The translations under genes were made by a program, and so were the position numbers. Below are positions 30,801 through 39,616 of a stretch of DNA of 64,000 nt, in pieces. The stretch spans positions 1-64,000 of the forward strand of contig NZ_JABAIA010000003.1 of assembly GCF_012641275.1 (NCBI RefSeq), read 5' to 3'. The stretch is from Chitinophaga varians (GTDB lineage: Bacteria > Bacteroidota > Bacteroidia > Chitinophagales > Chitinophagaceae). The notes below the pieces were generated by a model that saw nothing but the letters and a program-made list of their open reading frames with translations, did not search any database and was not told the origin of the DNA. The first letter of the stretch is position 1; each line of letters begins with the position of its first letter.

Positions 30801-31969
30801 TTGAATTCAAACATGCCTCCGCCGTCGGTGGCCACAAAAACATTGCCTTCGCTGTTTTCCGCAAAGGCAGTGACAATGGACGACTGACGGCTATTTTCAT
30901 GAAAAGCGGTACCTGGTTTAAAATTAAAGAGGTGCAGGTTCTTGTCATATTTATTAATCCCGCCCCTGAAAGTGCCTAACCAATAAATGCCCTGGTTGTC
31001 GTTATAGATACATCTTATCGACTGGTTGGTAAGACTGTAAATGTTCTCATCGGAGGGAAGATATTGATCAACAGTGTTTGTCCGGGTATTTAGCACCATG
31101 AGCCCTTCTTCGGTACCAATCCATAGCTGATGGTCTTTGTCAGGCCTGATGCAGTTAATTAATTTATTGTTCAGGAGCGGGATGGTATGATATGGGGAGA
31201 TGCTGGTGCCGTCGGGTTGCAATGTATACAGTCCTGTGGCGGTGCCAACCCATATCTGTCCGTCATGGTCGCCTGTAATTGACTTGATTTCGTTATCCTG
31301 GCTGGTACACCCGGTTTTGTTGTTGGCTATCCGTTTTACGGCACCGGTGGAGGGGGTATATCGGTACAGGCCATGAGTGGTACCAATCCAGATCTGTTGG
31401 TTTCGGTCAACAAAAAGGCAGCGGGGGTTCAGTTTTGTCTCCTGGCCCTCTTCTCCAGCTACCAGATTGATCTGGGAAATATGACGGCTGCCAGGCGTGA
31501 GCTTAAATAGATGTTCGAACTGTGCGATCCATATGTTACCGGACGTATCGCTGGATATATCCAGTATTACCGCGTTAGGGGGCAACTGCGGGGCATCTGC
31601 GTGCAGGGGGAAGTGAACGAAGGCGTCCTTTTTACGGTCGTATAAACTTAGCCCGCCGCCACTGGTACCTATCCAGAGGTTGCCGGCTTCGTCTTCATGC
31701 AGCGTCAGTATCTCGTTGGCTCTCAGGCTGGAAACGTCATCCGGGCGATGACGGTAAACAGTAAAGTGTGTGCCGTCAAATTTATTTAATCCATCATCGG
31801 TAGCAAACCACATCAAACCATAGTGGTCCTTCGTGATGGCATTTACCCCATTGGATACCAGTCCGTCTTTAGCGGTAAGCGAAGTGAAGTTGAGATGTCC
31901 GGTTTGGGTCCGACCGGTTTTAGCAAGGCATAGTAAACAGCACAGGAACGTAAATGTATATTTACACAT
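27848..31969 (-). CDS. Hybrid two-component system regulator (HTCS) of the xylan locus
   Basis: 1373 residues. After the signal peptide come about fourteen Reg_prop propeller repeats (WFATDDGLNKFDG, LWIGTSGGGLSLYD and similar, about 25-720), a Y_Y_Y domain (YKLDGFDKDWNYTG), one membrane helix (about 793-815), a HisKA domain with His852 in NLSHDFRTP, an HATPase domain (DTGVGIPKDKKDRIFEHFFQ), a receiver with the Asp in VSDITMPQMDG (about 1165) and a C-terminal AraC helix-turn-helix. It converges on the sus operon. Family members bind oligosaccharides in the periplasm and activate their locus, so it is the probable xylan sensor (XynR-like). Confidence 0.95.
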   Translation of the reverse strand: MCKYTFTFLCCLLCLAKTGRTQTGHLNFTSLTAKDGLVSNGVNAITKDHYGLMWFATDDGLNKFDGTHFTVYRHRPDDVSSLRANEILTLHEDEAGNLWIGTSGGGLSLYDRKKDAFVHFPLHADAPQLPPNAVILDISSDTSGNIWIAQFEHLFKLTPGSRHISQINLVAGEEGQETKLNPRCLFVDRNQQIWIGTTHGLYRYTPSTGAVKRIANNKTGCTSQDNEIKSITGDHDGQIWVGTATGLYTLQPDGTSISPYHTIPLLNNKLINCIRPDKDHQLWIGTEEGLMVLNTRTNTVDQYLPSDENIYSLTNQSIRCIYNDNQGIYWLGTFRGGINKYDKNLHLFNFKPGTAFHENSRQSSIVTAFAENSEGNVFVATDGGGMFEFNRKTGKVRPIDIPLPVKGNKAAIMALQYTRDKKLYIGTYALGLLIINSATGSYKYLTKVAGSDHPGANDIFCLKEDSKGNVWVGTNGEGLNVLKNEQVVTRYTPHPDPTRPNEKKLPFNGYIRAIEEDTEGNIWIGTHGGGVGVYYPGTGQWDIYTQSNSLLPSDKVQTLLCDSKGRMWAGTFGGLSYFDKTQKRFINFSEKDGLQNVTIYKIIEDKSGIIWLSTNMGISSFHVESKKFRNYTRYNGVQNNNFVHNSGIRLSDGDLMFGGLEGINYFTPSDLTLNKHAPAVLLTDLKVSNKSILPDEDGPLTAHIAVADNIRLAYKQNFVISFVALNYTLPTENHYAYKLDGFDKDWNYTGTANSAAYTNLDPGEYTFHVKAANNDGIWSSRDTTIKIHVRPPFWRTIYAYVFYVCAICLLLLYSRYLGIKRIRKKFLLEQERLEVKRLQDIDRLKIKFLTNLSHDFRTPISLIMGPVEQLISGESSGPRLDRLNMIKRNSRRLLNLVNQLLDFRRMEEQELKLQPTAGDFVAFIREVTDSFRDFAERKNIQFTFISGPEVLYVLFDHDKTERILFNLLSNAFKFTSEKGAVTVTLQLLNADEAACLQWVRITVKDTGVGIPKDKKDRIFEHFFQTDTASTILNQGIGIGLSITKEFVTIHGGTIDVDSEPGQGATFTIELPLKAVAENPAKQAPPDHPLLSVAETTPQEQAAAASQARGELPDSQDKAVVLIVEDNDDFRFYLKDNLCRNYKIIEAANGKDGWQKALLQHPHLIVSDITMPQMDGISLLQKLKSDKRTSHIPVILLTALTHEAQQIAGLATGANDYITKPFNFEILHAKIRNLLHLNHTLKNTYTKQIKLLAPEIEKVSSEEKLMARIAGHLEENLTDSQLSVESLSKELGMSRSSLYNKLLELTGQTPVEYIRSYRLEKAAMLMKKSDLTIAEIAYQVGFSTPNYFAKSFKAKYNVLPSEFMARMQRDKALE

Positions 31970-32180
31970 ATGGAGCGATCATTAAAAAACGAGATGTTGG
32001 TTGAATGGTAATAACGTGGTCCTTTGTATCTCAATTTAAGTATTGTAATGAAATTTATAAACATTATGATACTAAATTGCCTTAATACATTGGTTTTGGA
32101 CGATAATAATTGTATAAAAGACATTTTTTCCATCAATTTCAACAAATGTGCTATCGGGAAAGTACTGGCCCCTGTATTTT

Positions 32181-32197
32181 TGTCTTCTGACTGTTTT
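32181..32197. promoter_or_regulatory. Second copy of the TGTCTTCTGACTG element
   Basis: TGTCTTCTGACTG at 32181-32193 is identical to 16805-16817, and the next four bases match at three positions. It lies 45 bp before the two-headed GH43 gene. A lone GACTG recurs 40 bp further on. It is a candidate target of the hybrid regulator. Confidence 0.45.
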
Positions 32198-32237
32198 ATC
32201 CGGAAGCAATCATGCATAGAATCTATATGACTGAATA

Positions 32238-35156
32238 ATGTTTTTAAAGATGTATCAGAAATTCCTCGTTATAGCACTCCTTTTCTTTTGTAGTGCTTCG
32301 CTTTATGCGCAGCAGTCTGATAATGAAGACGGCACTTACACCAATCCGGTCATCTGGTCCGACTTCCCGGATAACGATGTAATCCGCGTGGGGGATACTT
32401 ATTATATGGTAGCTACTACCATGTATTTTTTCCCCGGCGTGCCATTACTGCAGTCGAAAGATCTGGTGAACTGGACGTATGTTGCCAATGCCGTGACGCG
32501 GTTCAGGCAGCATCCGTTTTATGATTTTAAAGGCGGGAACAGGTATGGAAGAGGGCAGTGGGCCAGCAGTATCCGCTATCACAAGGGTAAGTTCTACATA
32601 CTATTCATGACACTGGACGAAGGCGGGTTTTTATGCACCGCTGCCAGGGCGGAAGGGCCCTGGGAGGTGCAAAAGCTGGTGAGGCCCTACTATGACCCCG
32701 GATTGTTTTTTGATGAGGACGGGCGCATCTACGTCGCCCACGGTTATTCTAAACTGTCTGTGACAGAAGTGGATGCTAACCTTGCCCCCATTGGAAGAGA
32801 CAGTATTGTGTTTGACAAGGTGCAACGGCCGGGGTTGGAGGGATCACATGTCTATAAGGAAAACGGATACTATTATATCTATGCAACCTATGGTGGTGGA
32901 GACGGTTACCAGGTTTGCCTCCGGTCAAAAAATATATACGGCCCCTATGAGGAAAAAACCGTGCTGAAAGATGATATGAACCTCTATGGTAAAGGTGTTC
33001 ATCAGGGTGCGCTGGTCGAAACGCCCCAGGGGGAATGGTGGAGTATTATCTTTCAGGACAGGGGAGGGGTAGGAAGAGTGCCGACTTTGCAGCCGGTGCA
33101 GTGGATAGATGGCTGGCCTATCCCCGGAAAAAACGGAAGAGCGGTGGTGACCCATGTTAAACCACGTACAGAAGCCGTCGTTCCGGTAGAAATACTTCCC
33201 ACCAGTGATGAGTTTGATGGCGATAAGCCTGGCATACAATGGGCCTGGAACCACAATCCTGATGACAGCGCCTGGTCTTTAATAAAACGGAAAGGTTATC
33301 TGCGGCTCACTACCGCCGGCATCGCCGCTGATTTGCTGCATGCGCGGAATTCACTCACACAACGGATGTTTGGCCCTTTCTCCGAAGCCACCGCAGCATT
33401 CGATATTAGCGGAATGAAAGCAGGTGATGTGGCGGGACTGGCTGTTTTGCAACTCCCCTATGCCTTTATCGGTGTCAGCGCCGGAGCGCCGGCAAAGTTT
33501 ATTGTGATGGAGCATGCCGGCAGCAGGAAAGACAGTGTTGCCATAGGAAAGGAAAAACGGGTGTTCTTCAGGGCTTCCGTTAATACCATGAAAGATCAGG
33601 CCTACTTCAGTTATAGCTTCGATAACAGGACATATATCCCTCTGGGTGATACGCTGAATATGCAGTTCAACCTGAAAATGTTTACTGGTAACCGGTTTAC
33701 GCTGTTTAATTATGCCACGCTTAAAAACGGAGGCTATGTTGATGTGGACTGGTTTCATATGGATACCCGGAAGGGAGCCCCTAACCTCTTTAAGGCGTCT
33801 TCCCGTATTGCTGCGGAAATGTATGATGACATTTACGGTGCACGTGTGGTCCCCGGAAACGATGGAGACGGACCGGGGCAGCAGGAGTTAGCCCATTTGA
33901 CGGCCGGTTCATGGGTGCGGTTTAACCAGGTGGATTTTGACAAGGGATATCAATTCCTGTTGCTGCGGGTGGCGCCCCGCGGAGGGCGTATAAACGTGTA
34001 TATCGATAATGATTCATTGAATCCCTATGCTACAGTGGCCGTGCCCGAAGAACCGCTGCTGAACTATACGACGGTCAGCGTGCCTGTGAAGCAGCTTGCC
34101 GGCAGGCACCGGCTGACGTTTGCATTTACGGGGGAAACTCCGTCCACCGCCCGTTTCAGCTGGTTTACCTTCGCCAATGACAAGCAGCAAACGTATACAT
34201 CGCCCCCGCTGATATCACATATCTACACCGCTGACCCGTCTGCACATCTCTTCAACGGAAAAATATATATCTATCCTTCGCATGATACAGCCACCAATAC
34301 GAAGGAAAGTGATAACGGAGACCATTTCCAGATGGCGGACTACCACATTTTTTCCATGGACTCCATCGGCGGGAAGGTAACAGACCATGGGATTGCGCTC
34401 CGGGTGCATGATGTGCCATGGGCTTCCAAACAGCTGTGGGCGCCGGATGCAGCATTTTCAAAAGGAATATATTATTTATATTTCCCGGCGAAGGATAAGG
34501 AAGGGGTATTCAGAATCGGCGTTGCTTCTTCCAGACAGCCGACTGGTCCTTTTGTGGCCGAAAAAGAACCGATTGCCGGAAGTTACAGCATCGACCCCTG
34601 TGTATTCAGGGACGATGATGGTTCTTTTTATTTGTACTTTGGCGGTATCTGGGGAGGACAACTGCAAAACTGGGATAATAACCGCTATGACGCCACTGCA
34701 ACGCTGCGTAAAAAAAATGAAGTGGCTATTCTTCCCCGCGTGGCAAAACTCTCCCCGGACATGAAAAGCCTGGAAAGCGCTCCGTTGGCCGTAAAAATAA
34801 CAGACAGCAACGGCCGGCTGTACAATGAGCAGGAGAACGACAAACGCTTTTTTGAAGCGGCCTGGATGCACAAGTACAATGGCAAATATTATTTCTCTTA
34901 TTCAACCGGCGATACGCACAATATTGTTTATGCGATTGGAGACAGCCCATATGGTCCCTTCACTTATCAGGGGGTTATTCTGAAACCGGTTGACGGCTGG
35001 ACCAACCATCATTCGATTGTCCAAATCGGGCATAAATGGTATTTGTTTTATCATGATACGCAGCTGTCGGGTAAAACACACCTGAGAAACGTCAAAGTAA
35101 TGGAGCTGAAGTATAACAGCGATGGTACTATTCAAACGTTAAGCGCATTCAGATAA
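32238..35156 (+). CDS. Two-headed GH43 enzyme (GH43 - C2 - CBM6 - GH43)
   Basis: 972 residues with a signal peptide (FLVIALLFFCSASLYAQ). The N-terminal GH43 domain (about 30-320) opens with NPVIWSDFPDNDVIRVGDTYYM and has the acid Glu in GLEGSHVYKENGYYY. A concanavalin-like domain, then a CBM6 module (about 535-650, AEMYDDIYGARVVPG ... FSWFTFA), precede a second GH43 domain (about 660-970) with TADPSAHLFNGKIYIYPSHD, SIDPCVFRDDDGSFYLYFGG and the acid Glu in FFEAAWMHKYNGKYYFSY. Both heads keep catalytic residues, so it may act as xylosidase plus arabinofuranosidase. Confidence 0.9.
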   Translation: MFLKMYQKFLVIALLFFCSASLYAQQSDNEDGTYTNPVIWSDFPDNDVIRVGDTYYMVATTMYFFPGVPLLQSKDLVNWTYVANAVTRFRQHPFYDFKGGNRYGRGQWASSIRYHKGKFYILFMTLDEGGFLCTAARAEGPWEVQKLVRPYYDPGLFFDEDGRIYVAHGYSKLSVTEVDANLAPIGRDSIVFDKVQRPGLEGSHVYKENGYYYIYATYGGGDGYQVCLRSKNIYGPYEEKTVLKDDMNLYGKGVHQGALVETPQGEWWSIIFQDRGGVGRVPTLQPVQWIDGWPIPGKNGRAVVTHVKPRTEAVVPVEILPTSDEFDGDKPGIQWAWNHNPDDSAWSLIKRKGYLRLTTAGIAADLLHARNSLTQRMFGPFSEATAAFDISGMKAGDVAGLAVLQLPYAFIGVSAGAPAKFIVMEHAGSRKDSVAIGKEKRVFFRASVNTMKDQAYFSYSFDNRTYIPLGDTLNMQFNLKMFTGNRFTLFNYATLKNGGYVDVDWFHMDTRKGAPNLFKASSRIAAEMYDDIYGARVVPGNDGDGPGQQELAHLTAGSWVRFNQVDFDKGYQFLLLRVAPRGGRINVYIDNDSLNPYATVAVPEEPLLNYTTVSVPVKQLAGRHRLTFAFTGETPSTARFSWFTFANDKQQTYTSPPLISHIYTADPSAHLFNGKIYIYPSHDTATNTKESDNGDHFQMADYHIFSMDSIGGKVTDHGIALRVHDVPWASKQLWAPDAAFSKGIYYLYFPAKDKEGVFRIGVASSRQPTGPFVAEKEPIAGSYSIDPCVFRDDDGSFYLYFGGIWGGQLQNWDNNRYDATATLRKKNEVAILPRVAKLSPDMKSLESAPLAVKITDSNGRLYNEQENDKRFFEAAWMHKYNGKYYFSYSTGDTHNIVYAIGDSPYGPFTYQGVILKPVDGWTNHHSIVQIGHKWYLFYHDTQLSGKTHLRNVKVMELKYNSDGTIQTLSAFR

Positions 35157-35192
35157 CACCTTTCGTAAATAATTAATTGAACCAGGCAACAT

Positions 35193-36293
35193 ATGAAGTA
35201 TATCCGCCACGTTATTATTGTTTTGCTGGCCGTCGCCATAAGTTTTTCCTGCGTGGCCTACCAGGCTCATTCTTTTGTTGCGCCGGGGGCACGGGGACTA
35301 AAAGACTATTACAGGGATTATTTTCCTATAGGCGTGGCCGTTTCAGCGCGTGCGCTGCATACAGAGGAAGCCGGACTGGTGGTCCGGCAATTCAACAGCA
35401 TTACCCCGGAGAATGCTATGAAGATGGGCGTAATTCATCCGGGGGAGCAGCTGTACAACTGGAAGGATGCTGATTCTATCGCAGCTTTTGCCCGCCGTAA
35501 CGGAATGAAGCTCAGGGGGCATACCCTGGTCTGGCATAATCAGGCCCCGGGATGGATTTTTAAGGATGCCGGCGGACAACAGGTGTCCAAAGACGTATTA
35601 TTACAACGCCTGAAAGAACATATTACCACTGTTGTAAAGAGATATAAAGGCGTCGTATATGCCTGGGACGTGGCCAATGAAGTGATCAGTGACCGTAAGG
35701 ATGAGTTTTACCGGAATTCATTGTGGTACCAGATCTGTGGCGAAGAATACATTGAAAAAGCATTTCAGTGGGCCCATGAAGCAGACCCTGATGCGTTGTT
35801 GTTTTATAATGACTACAATGAGATAAACACCGTAAAACGGGAAAAAATTATCCGTATGCTCAATGGCCTTGTCAGCAAAGGAGTGCCGGTCCACGGCGTG
35901 GGATTGCAGGCGCATTGGGCCGTAAATGAGCCATCGGCGGAGCAGCTGGATAAAACGATGGCAGATTTTGCAAAACTGGGACTGAAAATACAGATTACTG
36001 AATTTGATGTTTCCGTGTATCCCAAGGAACATGAGATGAGGGAACGGGAAGCGGGCGACAGCGCCACGGCGTTTACCGCAGCAAAGGAGCTACAACAGCT
36101 GGAGCAGTACCGCCGGTGTTTTGCATCTTTTCGCAAGTATCGCGATGTGCTGACAGGTGTAACGTTTTGGAATATCTCCGACCGGTATAGCTGGCTGGAC
36201 AACTTTCCGGTGCGTGGCAGAAAAGATTATCCATTGCTGTTCGACAAGGAGTTGCAACCCAAGAAAGCGTTTTGGTCAGTCGTTAAATTTTGA
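35193..36293 (+). CDS. GH10 endo-1,4-beta-xylanase
   Basis: 366 residues with an N-terminal hydrophobic segment ending in FSCVAY; the Cys may be a lipobox, but this is uncertain. The GH10 barrel shows NSITPENAMKMG, RGHTLVWHNQAPGW, the acid/base E163 in WDVANEVISD and the nucleophile E270 in QITEFDVS. All core residues are present. It starts 37 bp after the two-headed GH43 gene and is likely co-transcribed. It makes the short xylo-oligosaccharides that feed the transporters. Confidence 0.95.
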   Translation: MKYIRHVIIVLLAVAISFSCVAYQAHSFVAPGARGLKDYYRDYFPIGVAVSARALHTEEAGLVVRQFNSITPENAMKMGVIHPGEQLYNWKDADSIAAFARRNGMKLRGHTLVWHNQAPGWIFKDAGGQQVSKDVLLQRLKEHITTVVKRYKGVVYAWDVANEVISDRKDEFYRNSLWYQICGEEYIEKAFQWAHEADPDALLFYNDYNEINTVKREKIIRMLNGLVSKGVPVHGVGLQAHWAVNEPSAEQLDKTMADFAKLGLKIQITEFDVSVYPKEHEMREREAGDSATAFTAAKELQQLEQYRRCFASFRKYRDVLTGVTFWNISDRYSWLDNFPVRGRKDYPLLFDKELQPKKAFWSVVKF

Positions 36294-36313
36294 AATCAAC
36301 CGATGGCGTCCTG

Positions 36314-36883
36314 TCACCTCTTGTAAATAAACCCTTCCTTCGACTCCATGCCAATAAAAAACATCTCGAAGGAAGGGTGCAGGTTAGGTAAAACGTGCAG
36401 TTGCCCGATGGCATACTGCAGCACCTCCTGCTGAAGCGGGAAGATCTCGTACCAGCATTTCCTTTGCGTATAAAACTCGAAATTTTTCGGGATGGAGGTG
36501 TTTTTTATACTGGCGATGCGGGGGAAAGCATATTTATCCGGTTCATCGTAATTACGTGGTATGTTATTCATATCCGGTATCCGGTCTCTTTTGGTCAGTT
36601 TCCCTTGTTCGAGTTTTTGGCGGTACCGCTTTTCTAAAGCCGCAAACAGGTTTTTCCTGTATTGTCCGCTGGTGTCAAAATCATCGAAAGAGACGGTTGT
36701 TTCCATTTTATAGATGTCGGTTGCAATACAACAGGTGTACAACGCCGTAGCGGGATGCTGGCTGATCTTATGAAACCCTTGGTCAATGGCGCTTTTCAAC
36801 TCTGCTGTATAACCCTCTTTATCGAACTGCTCCAGATAGGGTATAATTTCTTCGGGATACAAACGTCCGTTAAATATTTGCAT
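36314..36883 (-). CDS. Uncharacterised protein, 189 residues
   Basis: I do not recognise the family. The protein is soluble and has no signal peptide. It has a charged, mostly helical N-terminal half, and a C-terminal half rich in aromatic residues (NFEFYTQRKCWYEIFPLQQEVLQYAIGQLH). It stands alone, convergent with the GH10 gene. The last 50 bp of its coding region contain a perfect 13-bp inverted repeat (36331-36378) that could work as a terminator on either strand. Confidence 0.65.
   Translation of the reverse strand: MQIFNGRLYPEEIIPYLEQFDKEGYTAELKSAIDQGFHKISQHPATALYTCCIATDIYKMETTVSFDDFDTSGQYRKNLFAALEKRYRQKLEQGKLTKRDRIPDMNNIPRNYDEPDKYAFPRIASIKNTSIPKNFEFYTQRKCWYEIFPLQQEVLQYAIGQLHVLPNLHPSFEMFFIGMESKEGFIYKR
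36331..36378. repeat. Perfect 13-bp inverted repeat inside the 3' end of the uncharacterised gene
   Basis: ACCCTTCCTTCGA at 36331-36343 pairs with TCGAAGGAAGGGT at 36366-36378, 22 bp apart. On the minus strand the stem is followed by TTATTTA. It lies between two convergent genes. Confidence 0.6.
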
Positions 36884-36959
36884 TAGCGGGGATTTTTATC
36901 TTATATTTTGGGTGCAAAGATAGTAAAGAATAAACTCCGGCGTGACATACCGGACAATA

Positions 36960-37961
36960 CTAGCCCTGACCATCATATCCCCAGATCATATACAATGCTC
37001 CCCAGGTGAACCCGGCGCCGAAAGCGGCAAGCAGCAGGCGGTCCCCTTTTTTCAGCTGTGACTCGTAATCCCACAGGCACAGGGGAATTGTACCGGAAGT
37101 GGTGTTGCCGTAGCGGTCAACGTTCCGCATTATTTTTTCAGTAGGAAAAGACAGCACTTCTGCCGTGCGGTCAATGATCCGCTGATTAGCCTGATGGGGC
37201 ACCAGCCAGGTGATGTCCTGTGCTGACAGGTCGTTTTTCACCATTGTATTGGTAATGGATTCCGTGAGGCGTAATACTGCATAATCGAAGATAGCTTTGC
37301 CGTCCATGTAGAGATAATGTTCCTGGTTGTTGACCGTGGCTGCAGAGGACGGCCAGCGCGAACCTCCGGCTTTCACATACAGCAGGTCGGCGCCGCTGCC
37401 GTCTGTACGAAGGAAACAGTGCTGTATTCCGCTGTCGGGAGGCCCGGGCTCCAGTAACACACCCCCTCCGCCATCGGCGAAAAGGCAGGAGGTGATGCGG
37501 TCCTGGCCGCCGATAATACTGCTCATTTTATCTGCTCCCAGTACCAGCACGTAGCGGTATATGTTCTGTTCTATATACCGGGAGGCAATATCCAGGGCAG
37601 AGAGAAAACCGCTGCACGCGCCGTTGATATCGATAGCCCAGGCTTTGCTGGCGCCGATTTCACGGGCAACAATATTGCTGGTGGAAGGCGTGATCATATC
37701 CGGCGTGGCCGTGGCCAGTACAATGGCATCCAGTTCTGATGGCTGTATGCCGCGTTTACGGCAGATTTCAAGGGCTGCCTGCACGCATATGGCAGAAGTG
37801 CCGACGCCTTCCTCCCGGATATACCGCCGCTCGTTAACGCCAAGATATTTAAGAATCCACCCGGACGGGATATTCATTTTTTGTTCCAATTCTTCGTTGT
37901 AAACGATGTGAGGCGGGACGTATCCGCCGACTGCTGTGACAACCGCATTGCACTTTTTCAT
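36960..37961 (-). CDS. FabH-like 3-oxoacyl-ACP synthase III
   Basis: 333 residues from the ATG at 37961 (MKKCNAVV); an in-frame ATG at 37997 would add 12 residues that do not fit the fold. The KAS III catalytic triad is intact: C116 in DINGACSGFL, H256 in VPHQANQRI and N286 in YGNTTSGTIPL. The length is normal. The enzyme condenses a primer acyl group with a malonyl-ACP extender. It is divergent from a gene whose C-terminus looks like a FabZ/FabA-type hotdog, and it is not in a fatty-acid-synthesis cluster. It is therefore probably an accessory ketosynthase for a special lipid or polyketide. Confidence 0.9.
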   Translation of the reverse strand: MKKCNAVVTAVGGYVPPHIVYNEELEQKMNIPSGWILKYLGVNERRYIREEGVGTSAICVQAALEICRKRGIQPSELDAIVLATATPDMITPSTSNIVAREIGASKAWAIDINGACSGFLSALDIASRYIEQNIYRYVLVLGADKMSSIIGGQDRITSCLFADGGGGVLLEPGPPDSGIQHCFLRTDGSGADLLYVKAGGSRWPSSAATVNNQEHYLYMDGKAIFDYAVLRLTESITNTMVKNDLSAQDITWLVPHQANQRIIDRTAEVLSFPTEKIMRNVDRYGNTTSGTIPLCLWDYESQLKKGDRLLLAAFGAGFTWGALYMIWGYDGQG

Positions 37962-38164
37962 AGTCAGGTTTTTTAAGATAGTAAAAAGGGGTAACAATTA
38001 GTATATCTAACAAAATGGATAGTGGACAGTAACTTGTTCAAAGTTATCAACAGCTGCTGAAGTAGCACGGCATATTTCAACTGCTGTCTAAAGTGCATGG
38101 AGGGGCTATAGCTTCGTAAGACGCCTGTTGTTTCCCTATTTTTTTATGTCTAATATTTGTAACC

Positions 38165-39613
38165 ATGTCTCCTGAAAAGTATCCGTTGTCCGCGCTTGCG
38201 CAGGAATTATCCGCTCTCAGAAACAAGGACAGTTATCACCCGGATATGGATGCAGCTGCTGTGTTCAGCCGGTATTCCCCGGGGAGTTTACAGCAGCTGA
38301 TGCAGGGGATGTCAGATATCACTGCTTCTTTTTATGGTTTGCTGCTACAGCAGGCAGTTGTGCTGAACGGACCTGATATGGCGGAAGCCCTTTCTTCTTC
38401 ACTGATATATACACTGGGCAAAAACAAAGCCGCGAGAATAATCGACGCATATCCTTTGCTGGAGCGCGATCCCAGAGGTGCTATCGAAATTATTATCGCT
38501 GCCATCTTTACCGCCAGCCCCGAATTTAATTTCGAGGTCAATAGCTACTCGGCGGCTGAAGTGGTTTTCACTATCCGCGGAACAGACCGTTATCATCGGA
38601 TCAGTCAGCAGCTGCAAATAACCCATCTCCTGAAATGGCCGGTGATACTGCCGTTCCTGGAAGGGATACGGGATGTGGCCGCACCGGGGTGGAAGGTAGC
38701 AACACTTGCGTCTGCGGTAGATGAAAACAGCAATTGTGACTATGTATTCAGGATATACCAGGAGGTGGTTGTTCCGGCGGGGGATATTCAAACAGGCATG
38801 CGGCCTCCCTTTTTCCAGTTGCCCGCTACCGCTCTGGTGACCAGGGGGAAATACCTGGAGGTAGACCTGGGGCCTGCCAGTAATTTTCAGGGTGTTCAAT
38901 TTGTGGTAATGATCCGGCAATGCCTGTCGGCGGAAGGATGGAACGCCTGCCGCCTGTACGCTGAAGGGACAGACCAGTATATGCTGGCAGAGCGGTTCAG
39001 GTGCATGCGCAGTGGCAACTTTTTGGCAGATACGTCTTTAAAAGTGGTGCTTCATACACTGGAAATCAGTAAAAGAAAGCGAAAGAGTGTTATCCGTATT
39101 TTGGATGATGCGGGAGATATGGTCTACCAGGTGCTTTACGATTATTATATGTGGAATGAAACAGACTTCAAGAGTAAGTTTGCTTCCCTCAAAAGTACCG
39201 GAAGACCGGCACACAACGAATTGGTGCCCCTGCCTGTTATCAGCCGTGTCTCTTTTGAGAATGCCTGGCATTATGAGTCCAGGTTATCTCCTGTCGATGA
39301 AATACATTGCCTCGGCCATTTCGAGGGATATCCCTGCGTGCCGGCGTTATTCCTGTTCCGGTTATTACACCTGGAAGCAGAAAAATGGATAAAGGACGTG
39401 CTGGGAGAACTGCCTGAAACCAGGCTGGTGGTAGATGGCGTTGCTGTCCATCCCGCACGTATTATGCCCGTGGGTGTGCCTTATGATATTACAACCACCG
39501 TGCATCAGCTGTCGGATAATATACTGCAGTTTGTATATGACGTTACGCAGGTGGATGATCCTGGTGCCAGGTTTGGCTGCGTGGTATTGGATATTATGTT
39601 ACAGCGGTTATAA
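38165..39613 (+). CDS. Uncharacterised two-part protein with a C-terminal hotdog-like domain
   Basis: 482 residues. The C-terminal part (about 365-480) carries EIHCLGHFEGYPCVPALFLFRLL, which aligns by eye with the HFPGxPxxPGV active-site loop of FabZ/FabA-type hotdog dehydratases, although PG is replaced by EG and PA. A middle part (about 225-350) may be a second hotdog (YMLAERFRCMRSGNFLADTSL). The N-terminal 200 residues are helical and end in FLEGIRDVAAPGWKV, faintly recalling V4R or ATC-hydrolase-type folds; this is weak. Divergent from the FabH-like gene 204 bp away, it may act on the product of that enzyme. Confidence 0.6.
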   Translation: MSPEKYPLSALAQELSALRNKDSYHPDMDAAAVFSRYSPGSLQQLMQGMSDITASFYGLLLQQAVVLNGPDMAEALSSSLIYTLGKNKAARIIDAYPLLERDPRGAIEIIIAAIFTASPEFNFEVNSYSAAEVVFTIRGTDRYHRISQQLQITHLLKWPVILPFLEGIRDVAAPGWKVATLASAVDENSNCDYVFRIYQEVVVPAGDIQTGMRPPFFQLPATALVTRGKYLEVDLGPASNFQGVQFVVMIRQCLSAEGWNACRLYAEGTDQYMLAERFRCMRSGNFLADTSLKVVLHTLEISKRKRKSVIRILDDAGDMVYQVLYDYYMWNETDFKSKFASLKSTGRPAHNELVPLPVISRVSFENAWHYESRLSPVDEIHCLGHFEGYPCVPALFLFRLLHLEAEKWIKDVLGELPETRLVVDGVAVHPARIMPVGVPYDITTTVHQLSDNILQFVYDVTQVDDPGARFGCVVLDIMLQRL

Positions 39614-39616
39614 GCC

